A program made the position numbers and the translations under genes. This document shows positions 20,703-31,200 of a stretch of DNA of 64,000 nucleotides, piece by piece. The notes under the pieces were generated by a model, which searched no databases, was not told where the DNA came from, and saw only the letters and a program-made list of their open reading frames with translations. The DNA lies in NCBI GenBank assembly GCA_047967505.1, contig CM106540.1, one strand, 5' to 3'. How positions within the stretch are numbered: the first letter of the stretch is position 1; each line of letters starts with the position of its first letter. This stretch comes from Dipteris shenzhenensis. Taxonomy: Eukaryota; Polypodiophyta; Polypodiopsida; Gleicheniales.

Positions 20703-20707
<5 letters not shown>
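20549..20707 (-). mobile_element. LTR B fragment B4 (empty site for B3)
   Basis: Repeats LTR B2 sequence from 18540-18562 joined directly to 19585-19727, without the B3 insertion and with a single AGCTG. Several mismatches show that it is a separate copy. It ends at a (GA)n tract (20708-20739). Confidence 0.85.
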
Positions 20708-20742
<35 letters not shown>

Positions 20743-20900
20743 TTCTTCATTAACCAAAGTCGTTTTCTAATAAAAGAAATCTACATTGTTTAAAAGAAAG
20801 GTGATAAATTTTACATTTTTTTCAGCGACCTGATAGTTGGCGATTGGCTTGTCAAGCTACCGTCGGAGATGGGACAAATGGTGGCAAGGTTTGGTGCCAC
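20708..20900. repeat. (GA)n tract and LINE-like 3' flank
   Basis: (GA)n at 20708-20739 is followed by ACTTTTCTTCATTAACC, similar to the ATTTTCTTCATTAAT flank of the LINE tail at 19995. GACAAATGGTGGCAA near 20873 also resembles 20473. Probably another short copy of the same LINE family, minus orientation. Confidence 0.5.
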
Positions 20901-21130
20901 CTTAATATTATCTGCTTCTTGTACTTTTTGTTCCAATGGACATATATTTTCATGGTTGAATAGGTCATTTTGGAAGTGTAATTTAATAGTGAAAACACAT
21001 TTGGTAGCTCTGTAGCTAGTTCACAAGTTGAAACTTGATTTGATTGCATATCGGTGGATTGCAGATTAAGGTGAAACGGAGGCCTCAGAAAGGTAATCCT
21101 CTCATGTAAACATTAGGGGTGCTAGACTCA

Positions 21131-21380
21131 CCACTAATGGTGTTAGATATTTTTGGCCTTCGGAGCTTGTTTACTAGCTTGAGTTTGGGTACTAGCCTTT
21201 TGTATCCAAGCAAGGTAAGTCAGTCATGTTGGATTGAAATTTTCCTTTCATGGGGATCTACCACTAATGGTGTTAGATGTTTTCGTCTTTTAGAGCTTGT
21301 TTACTAGCTTGAGTTTGGGTACTAGCCTTTTGTATCTAAGCAAGGTAAGTTGAAATCTTCCTTTCATGGGGATATTTGTA
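21131..21380. repeat. 130-bp tandem duplication
   Basis: CCACTAATGGTGTTAGAT at 21131 recurs at 21261, and the following ~115 bp match closely, including TTTACTAGCTTGAGTTTGGG. No coding content is recognised. Confidence 0.9.
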
Positions 21381-21777
21381 GATCCCTTTGACGAGTCTTC
21401 TTCTTAGATGTCTCTTAAATATTCATTCATGCTATGTCCTTGACCATCTTTCTTGTATATGTATGATTAATATGCACACCTATTGCATGCACTTGTTCAT
21501 GTATATATTTTTTCTTTTTTTGGCAAACTACAATCTTACAACATAGTCGGAAATGTAGTTTAAATCATCAACTACTAAGTATATTGGGACATCATCTAAC
21601 CACATGTGAATTTTGAAGCCTTGTTAGATTTTTTGTTACTAGGAATCCTCATCCTTTTACTTACTCTTGGGCTTATTGCGATTCTAGGCAAATGAAAGTG
21701 ATGGGTGGTTGCTTGGTTGAAGGAGTTACGAAGTTTGATTCATCCTGAAGGGGTTTTGGTATTTATGAGGTTTTATT
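21381..21777. other. AT-rich intergenic sequence, nothing recognised
   Basis: No open frame with recognisable similarity, no terminal repeats and no RNA gene pattern were found. Confidence 0.6.
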
Positions 21778-21980
21778 TGATGCCTCATTTGATGCTTACA
21801 TATTAACTAGGGATTCTCTTCTCTGATGCCTCATTTGATGCTTACATATTAACTAGGGATTCTCTTCTCTTTGGAGTCATGCACATCTTGACCATCTTGA
21901 GCAAGAGGTTTTGGAAACATCTTGGCTGTTTTGATAGAGTCATGCACATCTTGACCATCTTGAGCAAGAGGTTTTGGAAA
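21778..21980. repeat. Two adjacent short tandem duplications
   Basis: A 46-bp unit (TGATGCCTCATTTGATGCTT...) at 21778 and 21824 is near perfect. A ~43-bp unit (GAGTCATGCACATCTTGACC...) at 21874 and 21937 is also near perfect. Two independent duplications lie side by side. Confidence 0.9.
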
Positions 21981-22616
21981 GAAAATCAAAGGTATCCTTG
22001 TTTATGGTGTCATTTGTGAATGTCATGTTATGAGCTTGGTTTGCGCTCCATTTAAAAGGGGTATAGGGCCTTGGGTGAATGATGCATAGGTTTATGTGGG
22101 TGAGTGGCTCTCTTTGGGAGAAGCGCGTGTACCGCACACGCGAATGTCGAAGTTGGTGCCCATATTGCTGTACCTAGTGTTGCCCAAATTATAATAAGAT
22201 GTAGAACACTTTATAGATTCATTCAGCTCCTTTTTGAAAAGAGTCGACATAATCGCAAGTAATTGGCTAGTATGCATGCATGCTTATTACCTACCTTGTT
22301 CATAAGAAAATTGCAGCATCACTAAGCGCTCTTATAGTTAGGGAAGGTGAGATCTTCACTCCAAGGGGTACTTGGGAGACAGTGTGATAATTCTTCAGAG
22401 GTTGGAAGGATATGAGATATGATTTCAGAGGTGGAGTAGTAATGATTTGAGAGGTGGAGTAGGAAGGGGAGGAAACCAAAGCAAAGTAAAAAAGTAAAGG
22501 AGAGGAGGAAGGGAAGAAGTTGGAAGGGTGGAATTCATTTGATGAAGGTAAGATGCACTTGAGGTAGAGGTGCACTTGCACTTGCACTCGCACTCGCACA
22601 CACGCATGCACGCACA
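21981..22616. other. Non-coding sequence, nothing recognised
   Basis: Contains a short GC-rich inverted repeat near 22126-22142 (CGCGTGT...ACACGCG) and a GCACTTGCACTCGCAC simple-sequence stretch near 22571-22618. No gene supported. Confidence 0.5.
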
Positions 22617-22855
22617 CTTTTTTTGGTAAAAATTTGAAGCTATATGTTATAGAAGCACTATCCCAAACAACATGTAGAAAATAACATCATGAGAGGATCT
22701 CAGTATAAGAAAGATACATATCATGCACTTGCGAAGACATTTTTTGGTGAAAATTTGTAGATTTATATTATAGAAGTACTATCCCAAAACAAGATTTGGA
22801 AAAATACATTACGAGAAGATCTTAGTATAAGATAGATATATATCATGATCTATGT
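22617..22855. repeat. 119-bp tandem duplication
   Basis: TTTTTTTGGTAAAAATTTG... at 22617 recurs diverged at about 22736 (ATAGAAGCACTATCCCAAA versus ATAGAAGTACTATCCCAAA). Older than the neighbouring duplications judging by mismatches. Confidence 0.8.
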
Positions 22856-23870
22856 ACCTACTTTGCATTCAATCATAGAAAGATTTTTGTAGGGTCCCTA
22901 AAGAAAGAAAAAAGTGAGAAATTAGGATTACCAAAGATTGATTTCTATCCTTCCATAGAGTCCAAAGTGCTCATGAGTGAACCCAAACAAAAAATAGATC
23001 AAATTCTTGTCTAAGTGGGTGTACATTAAAGATCCAGGTGGGTGTATCCCTCGTTTTCCTCCTTTCCATATTATAGTTTTTATTTTGCATCTCTACCTTT
23101 TGGGGTTCCAACCTTTTAACTCTTGTGAATTGAATTGCATTCTTATGTTTTGTAGAGTAAGAGGCCATATTAGAGTTAAGAGAGCTCTACTTTCAAACAC
23201 ATCTTTACATGGATATTTGTTTAGGTGGTTCAAGCTTTAAACAATTCATGATTGAGTTGTAGAAGAGAGAATAAGAACGTTTTACTTTGGAGTAAATAAC
23301 ATTTCATGATTTAGTAAAGCTAGAAGTATTTAGTTGGAGATCCAAGATTGTAAAAATTGTGAGCATGGAGCTTTTGGAACTTGTGATTGGAAAAAGGCTT
23401 AGGAATGGGAAATCAAAGATAGAAAGGAATCTTGGAACAAGAGCTGTTTTGTAGACACACAGGACGAACAAGAAGGTTCGAATATTCTACAAGATTTATT
23501 TGAAACATTCAATGTGAAGGATATTACCGTTGATGCGCTTGAAGTATCATAGATAGGAAGAAAATTTTCCATCATTAATTATTTCTTATAAATCCAAGGT
23601 TTGAAAGTATAGCTAATCTAAATTGGTGAGAATATACTTTGCAAGTCGCCATGTATAGTATTAATGAGTCATAAACTAATAATCCTTTAATATTCTATGT
23701 ATCTTTAGCATTGGATAAACAGTGGAGTGCGAAACACATAAGATTGGTTTTCTTTGTTGAAGCTGAAAACAAGAGCTATAGAGTGGAGTTTTGTAGACAT
23801 GTGGGATGAGCTAAAGGTTGGAATATTCTATAAGACTTATTTGAAACGTTCAATGAGAGTCTCTGAAGCC
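22856..23870. repeat. AT-rich region with a dispersed direct repeat
   Basis: About 100 bp at 23430-23525 (containing TTTTGTAGACA...GAATATTCTA...GATTTATTTGAAAC) recurs diverged at 23765-23860. Otherwise no recognisable feature. Confidence 0.5.
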
Positions 23871-24225
23871 TTTAAGGCTCTATGGCTCCGAAGCCTCCTT
23901 TTGCCATCGACGGCCACCCGAAACTCCTCTACGCTCTACATTCTACGGTCGCTCCTCCAACCGCTACCACAGCACCTTCTTCTCTAAGGCCAACATCAAC
24001 CTACAGGACCCGTCTGCCAAGCGAGACTCAATTGCCATAGCCTACGAACGACAACACTCCTCTTGCAAGCTCATTCATGGGATTCTAGCCAAGCGTTGTA
24101 GCTCAACAAAGGCTCCCATCGACAACTCAAACAAAGTGGCTTCTTGCGAGCCACCTCAGACGGAATCGGCATCTTTGACAGAATCTCTAGAAGATTTTGA
24201 TAGCCCTCCTATCAACACGTGGCAC
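23871..24225. other. Unassigned sequence
   Basis: Slightly more GC-rich than the left flank, with no coherent frame, terminal repeats or RNA pattern. Confidence 0.5.
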
Positions 24226-24740
24226 CTACCCTATCTCTAGGGTCACCACACCACAAGGCGACACGTGGCCCATGTGCCACAGCACCTTATCTGCCACATG
24301 GTAGATAAGGCTGTCTCTCCTATTGACACAGGGCACAACCATCTCTATCCACATGGCACCTCGTAGGCCACGTCAACACCTTGGCCCTATTGCCACATCA
24401 CCACCGATCGTGCCACATTAGCAGCCTCATGAGGTTGCCATGTCATCAGTCAAAGTCCATGTGCCACATCAACCTGCCAACTCATCTACCACATCATTTG
24501 CCATGTCATCAGTGACATGTCATTTGCCACCATCTATCGTGTCAGCATTGCCACATCATCTACTGACATCATCATTTGTGCCACCAATCAGCATTGATCC
24601 CTGTAGGCACAATTACCTCTTCACTGTCATTGCATGTGACCACACCTGCCACCTCATCGTTGCTCCATTGGCACACCTCTTACTACGCACAGTGCCACAT
24701 CATCAATGCATGTGACCCACAGTGACAAATCATCATTGAG
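24226..24740. repeat. Degenerate GCCACATCATC-rich tract
   Basis: Many near copies of CCACATCA, GCCACATG and ATGTCATC are packed over about 500 bp without strict periodicity, as in an old minisatellite. Open frames through it are low complexity and not credible genes. Confidence 0.7.
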
Positions 24741-24899
24741 CACCATTTGCACTCCTTTTGCCCCTCCACCTAGATCAAGTCGTATCTCTTGATCCGAGAA
24801 GAATTTGAGGGTGCTCCAAAAAGGAAAGTCACTCGTTTTTTCATGCTCTACATGCTCATCACATCATGTGCACATTTAGGCACAAGTTACACTCACTTT

Positions 24900-25602
24900 C
24901 ATTAGGAAAAAAGGGAGCTCATTTTGGGGCCCTGTAAGAAATTCACTATTTTCTCTTTTCTCTCTCTACAAAAGCAAGAAAATATGGATACTTGCGTGAG
25001 AAATGTCAGTGTGAAAAGGAATAAATATATTCTTTCACATGCTTTACATTCAATGTTCATATAAGAGCAACACTTTTTTGTGCAGAATTTGGTGATTCTG
25101 ACACCGCAGACGCGTCCGGAACGGCCCAAAATCCCAAGAACGGCACTGGAAACGCTGGAATCGGGCATCTGGAGGCCCGGAAACGGCCAAAAAAGGCCGA
25201 AAAGTGAGCAAAATGCGATCTGGCACCTTTTGAAATTTCAAAAGTGCCATATCGCATTTTGTTGCAAATCGCGTTTTTCGACCTTTTTTGACCGTTTCTG
25301 GGCCTCCGGATGCCCGATTCCAGCGTTTCCAGTGCCGTTCTTGGGGTTTTGGGCCGTTCCGGACGCGTCTGCGGTGTCAGAATCATCAAATTCTGCACAG
25401 AAAATAAAATTTTTAAAGATTCAAATCAGATCACCTCATTAATGTGACATGCTTCTACGAACATATAGTACTATTTCTTTTTCTTATTTTCATCTTCTTT
25501 TGTTGAATTTTCAACGTTACGTTGGCCCACTCCTAATTGGTTGAGAGCCTATTTTCTCTCTCTTCTAAAAGGCCCCAAAATGAGCTCCCTTTTTTCCTAA
25601 TG
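24900..25602. mobile_element. Foldback element FB1 (non-autonomous)
   Basis: About 703 bp bounded by a perfect 32-bp terminal inverted repeat starting CATTAGGAAAAAAGGGAGCT. The centre is a second, nested inverted repeat (25080-25398). Unique AT-rich segments lie between the terminal repeat and the central palindrome. A second copy at 28132-28789 shares the same ends, so the boundaries are real. No transposase is encoded. I could not find a convincing target-site duplication for either copy, so the superfamily is open. Confidence 0.85.
25080..25398. repeat. Long near-perfect palindrome in FB1
   Basis: Arms of about 158 bp (GTGCAGAATTTGGTGATTCT... and its complement) meet at the perfect 18-bp palindrome CTTTTGAAATTTCAAAAG near 25229-25246. 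The arms are CpG-rich (CGCAGACGCGTCCGGAACGG) in an AT-rich setting. A transcript would form a long hairpin. Frames on both strands encode nearly the same peptide only because of the symmetry. Confidence 0.92.
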
Positions 25603-26200
25603 TAAGCCTCATCGGACAAATCCACTTCCTACACGCACATTTGCCTCTACATCGATGCATCTGACCTAGTACTTAAAAAGAGCAAAAGAAAATGAATTAT
25701 TTGATGTTCTTTCTTCGATCGACGGTTGGCATAGATCTAGATCAGAGTAGACTAGATCACCATAGAGGGGACGCTTTGAATTTTCCCAAGTTGCCAATCT
25801 AAGCCATGCCCGAAATTCCCGACTAGTACTTACTTGGAGTAGTCCATACACTCACATACGGTTTTACATCATCACATTACCTGAAACCTGACGTTCATAA
25901 GTGAGTGAGCCAACTTCAGAGAGTTCAGAGGCATTGCCGATTGTTCAGTGGGCAGATAGCATTTGACTTCACACACACATGCCACTATTGTAAAGCCTAT
26001 ACAGCTATTTGCACATCATTTCAGCCTTGTAAAGCCTCTTGGCTATACCCGGCATCATTTACCACAAGCCTTGTAATTTAGATCTGATTTTATATATTGC
26101 AGTTCTTCCCCGACAGTTCAGATTGCACTTGGCACAATCAGTGTTTTGCAGTTGATTCATACAGAGATTTTTATGACACTTTTGAGTACATTTCTTGCAC
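25603..26200 (+). other. Region upstream of copia F gag, probable leader
   Basis: No TGGTATCAGAGC primer-binding site and no LTR pair are visible. It ends at the gag ATG. CTTGTAAAGCCT-type repeats occur near 25990-26040. Probably leader or remnant LTR sequence of copia F. Confidence 0.4.
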
Positions 26201-26930
26201 CATGTCTACGACTAGCAACCTCAATCTGGAGGCATCTGCTAAGCTAGACAACTCCAATTACAGTACATGGAAATACCGAATGGAGACCATTCTTGTACTT
26301 CAGGACAAATGGGAGTATGTCGATGGGTCTACACCTAGACTATTGGACGATCCAGCCAAGCAGATCCTGCCATTGCTGGAGCTCAAGCAGAATGGGATAA
26401 GAAAGACAAGTACGCCTATCATCTGATCAAGCAGAATGTGCAAGATGTCATGCTAGGACAGCTCAACACAGTCAAGACATTGAAAGAAGCATGGGATATG
26501 TTCGCAGCTCTCTACGAGTCCAAGAACACATCTAGGATTCTCACACTGAGAAACTAGATCAACCAGAGTTCCGCAACATCAGTGAAACCGGTCATGCTTA
26601 TGTTCTCTGGATAAAAGACTACAATAATTAACTTGCAGCAACAAGAGAGACTATGAACCCCATAGAAATGGTTCAAGTCATCCTGAATGGACTAGGAGAG
26701 GGAGACGAGAATCTAGTCCAGAGTATTGTCATCCAGTATTGCCATCCAACGGCAAATTTCGACACTGGAAGAACTTCAGTCAGTCCTACTTGGTGAAGAA
26801 GTCAGGACTCAAGCTATTCAAGCTCGAAAAGGTCATTCTAATGATCAGGCATTCACAGCTTCATACAAAAGTAAAGGTAGAGGCAGAGGCAGAGGTAGAT
26901 CATTCCAAAGAAGTAGTCATCATTAGCAAA
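26201..26930 (+). pseudogene. Copia F gag
   Basis: Starts ATGTCTACGACTAGC (MSTTSNLNLEASAKLDNSNY, then WKYRMETILV), a typical copia gag N-terminus. Frameshifts near 26390 and a stop at 26557 interrupt it. KQNVQDVMLGQL and KEAWDMFAALYESKN identify the UBN2-like gag core. It ends in a Gly/Arg-rich stretch (YKSKGRGRGRGRSFQ). Broken. Confidence 0.8.
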
Positions 26931-26999
26931 GTTAAAATCAGCATCAGCATCATTCTCAGCAACATCAGAATCAACAAAGAGGAAATCATTCCAACCGAG

Positions 27000-27600
27000 G
27001 AAGGTTCCAAGGATGAGGGAATGCATCCACCAATGGGTCAAACATTCAGTGCAACTACTGTTATACGTTTGGACACTATGAAAGAGATTACCGCAAGAAG
27101 CAATATGACCAAGGTGGCCAATCTAGCAGTAATCGAGGGAATTTCTGTGAGAGAGGAAATCATCATGGTGGACATTCTAGTCACAGTCATTTTGCAAATG
27201 AACATTGGAATATGTTTCTTGCAAGTGAGGAAATGTAACAGACTGATAGAGTGTACCCACACACAGATTACAATCCCAAAGAGGATTTTAGCTATCAAGT
27301 CGACCAAGCGGAATAGGATCCTTGGTACATTGATAATGGTGCATCATCTCACATGACAAATCATCAGGAATGGTTCACAGAGATGAAACCATTAGAAGGA
27401 TAGAAAAATGTCATCTACACAGCAAACAATACACCGAATCCAGTTCAAGGGACAGGTGTTATCCCTATGAACAATTTCACTGGTACAAAAGGATTGGTGA
27501 AAGATGTTCTCTATGTTTCGAAGCTCAACAAGAACCTCTTCTTAGTAGGTCAAATGATGGAATACAATTATCGAGTCATCTTCGACGGAGATTAATGCAC
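27000..27600 (+). pseudogene. Copia F zinc knuckle and protease
   Basis: In the +3-type frame NYCYTFGHYERDY matches a CCHC knuckle whose last Cys is Tyr. Then comes WYIDNGASSHMTNHQEWF, the protease site with DSGA changed to DNGA. KDVLYVSKLNKNLFLVGQ follows, usual between protease and integrase. At least three in-frame stops. Confidence 0.75.
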
Positions 27601-28131
27601 TATTAGAGACAAATCCAGAAGATGTTAGCTACTAGTAGCAAAAGGTGTCAAGGAAGGACGCTTATATAGAATGCTCGCTAAGTATCAGACAAGCATGCCA
27701 TGTCAGCTCAACCACAACAGATGCCACTATCTGCAAAATGGCACAAGAGATATGGTCGTGTCAATTTCAAGTACCTGTTAGATCTCAGGAATCAGAATAT
27801 GGCAATTGGGATTCCGAAGGTACAATTTCTTGGAAAAGTTTGCGAAGCATGCTGCTTCAGCAAACAAAAGCGAACCAACTTTGGCAGAAGTACCTCTTGT
27901 GCACGAGGTATTCTTGATTTGATACATACAGATGTATGGGGTTATGCCTAGACCCACAGCATCAATGGTTTACTTTACTACTTGACTTTCATCGTCGACT
28001 ATAGCAGATATTGTTGGGTCTACTTTGTGAAAGAGAAATCTGAAGTCTTTTCTAGATTTCAAGAATTCAAAGCCATGGTAGAAAACTAGACAGGCAGAAA
28101 GATCAAGGTCATGAGATCAGATAGAGGTATG
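27601..28131 (+). pseudogene. Copia F integrase N-terminus, cut by foldback element FB2
   Basis: KEGRLYRML, then a run resembling the integrase zinc module and core entry (MAIGIPKVQFLGKVCEACCF, LIHTDVWGYA with Asp 1). It continues to KIKVMRSDRG (Asp 2) at 28110-28130, where FB2 begins. No continuation is found on the other side of FB2, so the element is truncated at this junction. Confidence 0.75.
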
Positions 28132-28789
28132 CATTAGGAAAAAAGGGAGCTCATTTTGGGGCCCTGTAAGAAATTCACTATTTTCTCTTTTCTCTCTCTA
28201 CAAAAGCAAGAAAATATGGATACTTGCGTGAGAAATGTCAGTGTGAAAAGGAATAAATATATTCTTTCACATGCTTTACATTCAATGTTCACCGCAGACG
28301 CGTCCGGAACGGTCCAAAATCCCAAAAACGGCACTGGAAACGCTGGAATCGGACATCCGGAGGCTCGGAAACGGCCAAAAAAGGCCGAAAAGTGGGATTT
28401 GCAGCAAAATGCGATCTGGCACCTTTTGAAATCCCAAATCGCATTTTGCTGCAAATCCCACTTTTCGGCCTTTTTTGGCCGTTTTCGGGCCTCCGGATGT
28501 CCGATTCCAGCGTTTCCAGTGCCGTTCTTGGGGTTTTGGGCCGTTCCGGACGCGTCTGCGGTGTCAGAATCATCAAATTCTGCACAGAAAATAAATTTTT
28601 TAAAGATTCAAATCAGATCACCTCATTAATGTGACATGCTTCTACGAACATATAGTACTATTTCTTTTTCTTATTTTCATCTTCTTTTGTTGAATTTTCA
28701 ACGTTACGTTGGCCCACTCCTAATTGGTTGAGAGCCTATTTTCTCTCTCTTCTAAAAGGCCCCAAAATGAGCTCCCTTTTTTCCTAATG
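28132..28789. mobile_element. Foldback element FB2, same orientation as FB1
   Basis: About 658 bp with the same perfect terminal inverted repeats as FB1. It lacks 47 bp of the left side of the central palindrome (the FB1 segment from 25064) and has a shortened palindrome centre. The remaining palindrome spans about 28291-28562. Left flank is copia F integrase and right flank is unrelated sequence, so insertion was not a clean event or a later rearrangement removed one side. Confidence 0.85.
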
Positions 28790-31200
28790 CCTATACCACC
28801 ATTGAATCAATTGAATCATTAGTTCTACCACTCCCATGTTGGGTCGCTCTGTTATATGCACAACGTGCTTGCCGATGCGATCTTTCCATGCCCTGAGTGG
28901 ACCACACTCCAATGCTTCCATAATGCCATGCCATGTGCATGGGCATATAAAATCTGCTACCAAATAAATTAATAAGTATGGTACCAATTGATATGTACAT
29001 CTAATATGTAAGTTAGGGGTTACCATATACTATGTGAAATGATTCTTTTCCCAAGAGATCTCCATATTCTGGGTAAAGTCATTCATAGCATTGATGAAAC
29101 GGTGCGCATCTTCATCTTCGAATCTTGTCTTTTGTAGCAAAGGTATTAAGCTATCAAGAGCTAACCAAGCTCGCACTTTTTCCAATATATATTTTTCCCT
29201 TCTCCCTCATTCACAATGGGCACTATGTAATCTTCACCATACATCAAACTCATGAGCACGTTTGAGCCTATCATTCTTTTTCTTTGTAGAAAGAAATTTT
29301 AAAGCCTTGACACCTCAAAAACTTGGCTTTCAAGGAGCATTGCCTTTTTTTCCAGATCTTTCCTCATCTTTTGTAATCTTGACTTTCCCCAAAGTGTAGT
29401 CCCATATCTGAAAGCACCTTTCAATTCTTGCAATCATCCTCTCAATTTCTTATTGGGGCTTTAAATTATATGCATGTATGATATATAAGTACACCAACTT
29501 TTCAATTATTCAAAAAATAGCATTAAGGGCACAAATGTGTACTCTCTCAAGTGGAATTTCAAGAATCGGACTCCATGATGGTTCTTTCCCTGAAACATGA
29601 CAATCTGACGCCTTAGTCTGATGTAACCTTCACCATACATCAAACTCATGAGGACGTTTGAGCCTATCATTCTTTTTCTTTACAGAAATAAATTTTAAAG
29701 CCTTAACACCTCCAAAACTTGGCTTTCAAGGAACATTGCCTATTTTTCGATATCTTTTCTCATCTTTTGTAATCTTCACTTCCCCCAAAGTGTAGTCCCA
29801 TATCTGAAAGCACCTTTCAATTCTTGCAATCGTCCTCACTTTCTTGTTGGGGCTTTAAATTATATGCATGTATGATATATAAGTGTACCAACTTTTTAAT
29901 TATTCTAAAAATAGCATGAAGGGCACAAATGTGTACACTCTCAAAAGGAATTTCAAGAATCGAGCTCCATGATGGATCTTTCCCTAGAACATCACAATCT
30001 GATGCCTTAGTCTAATTGATCTCTACAAGCTCACAAGCCCATTGCTTTTGGTTCTTTAAACCTACCTACAATGGTACTCTCTTTTGCATGCACAATGGAC
30101 AAGGATGGCTTGTATTTGCTCCATGTGCCACATTTAACATACATTTAATAGCCGTGAGGTCAGCAAATTAGATGGCATTCTACACTGTAGGATCCATAGC
30201 CCTCAACTTCAAGAAGCTCACCATGGTTATGACCTTTGATTACACTTGGAATATCGGTTTGGTCAAAGAACCACTTCAAAATTGAATATGACTCCTTCGA
30301 CACCTCCAAAACAACTCACATTCTATTTCAAAATATTCTAAGCATTTTTCATTACCAAATCAAATTTTAAATTTTCATGGTACCTCAAATACTGCCAGCC
30401 ACCAAATCTCTTGTCATGATTGCACATTGAACTGCCTTGCATCAACAAGCTCAACTTGAAGGTCTAGTGTTCTATTCATCAATGTCAAACTGACTCTTTC
30501 TTATTTTTGACCTTTAATAGCCTCACGTTCATCAAGCTTCAGTACGATCTTTATTTGACCATTGCATTATTCCACAAGCATATCAACCTGCAAAACTCTT
30601 CAAACATCCATCATAAAGTTATTGTTGATTGTGAGTTCTAGCTATTTGGACTCTCCAACCTTCCCTTTCACAGTTAGCATACTACATACATGTTGAGGCT
30701 CGCCAACTAAAAAATTGATAGCATGCCTTACCTTATCGATATTGATTGATTTAGGAAGCGGGGCTTTAGATTTTGTTCTTACAAAAAGGCATGCTTTCTT
30801 TAAGCTCTTGAATATGGGGCGATATGCCCTTGTACTTATTCTTGCAGTATCACAAACTCCCTATGATTAAATCATTGAACTACTCCACAACTTTGCTCAT
30901 TGACTTAGATGTTATCTCCGATTTTAGACTTTTGAATTTAGGATGATGTATAGCAAACTCCAACATTTTGTTTTTAAACACTTCACCCATAGCAATGGAG
31001 TGTTCATCATGGACAGACATGAAATTTGAAACAATCCTGCAAACTCTCATTCACCACTTCCAATGATCACTTTTTTTGGATATTTCATCCATTGGAAACA
31101 ATGTCCTCTTACGAAGTCTTGGACCCATTGGAGTATCCTTCCTGAATGCCAATATTTTTTTCAATTTCTTGATCTCATCTTTAATAGAGATGTTTTGCTT
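28790..31200 (-). pseudogene. Degenerate coding region, possible transposase of unidentified DNA transposon
   Basis: Minus-strand translation gives protein-like runs separated by stops. In sense order: KIVLKLDEREAIKGQK, SLTLMNRTLDLQVELVDARQ, DLTAIKCMLNVAHGANTSHP followed directly by CPLCMQKR (possible zinc ligands), RMIARIERCFQIWDYTLGKV, KALKFLSTKKKNDRLKRAHE, LEKVRAWLALDSLIPLLQKT and EDAHRFINAMNDFTQNMEIS. It ends with GVWSTQGMERSHRQARCAYN near 28850. The order and length suggest one old gene of more than 700 codons. I do not recognise the family. Transposon origin is a guess from the zinc-ligand pattern and setting. Confidence 0.35.
29233..30025. repeat. 396-bp tandem duplication inside the degenerate coding region
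   Basis: TTCACCATACATCAAACTCA at 29233 recurs at 29629, and roughly 390 bp match with scattered changes. The duplicated part is the RIERCFQIWDYTLGKV to KALKFLSTKKKND segment. Confidence 0.92.

Noticed and set aside
25057-25442. Overlapping 80-157-codon frames on both strands at FB1 and FB2 with similar peptides
   Set aside because: The peptide similarity between strands is produced by the palindrome. No protein family is recognised.
24900-25602. FB1/FB2 as the two LTRs of a copia element
   Set aside because: They end in inverted, not TG...CA, termini, have a central palindrome, no primer-binding site or polypurine tract beside them, and the enclosed copia lacks RT and RNase H.
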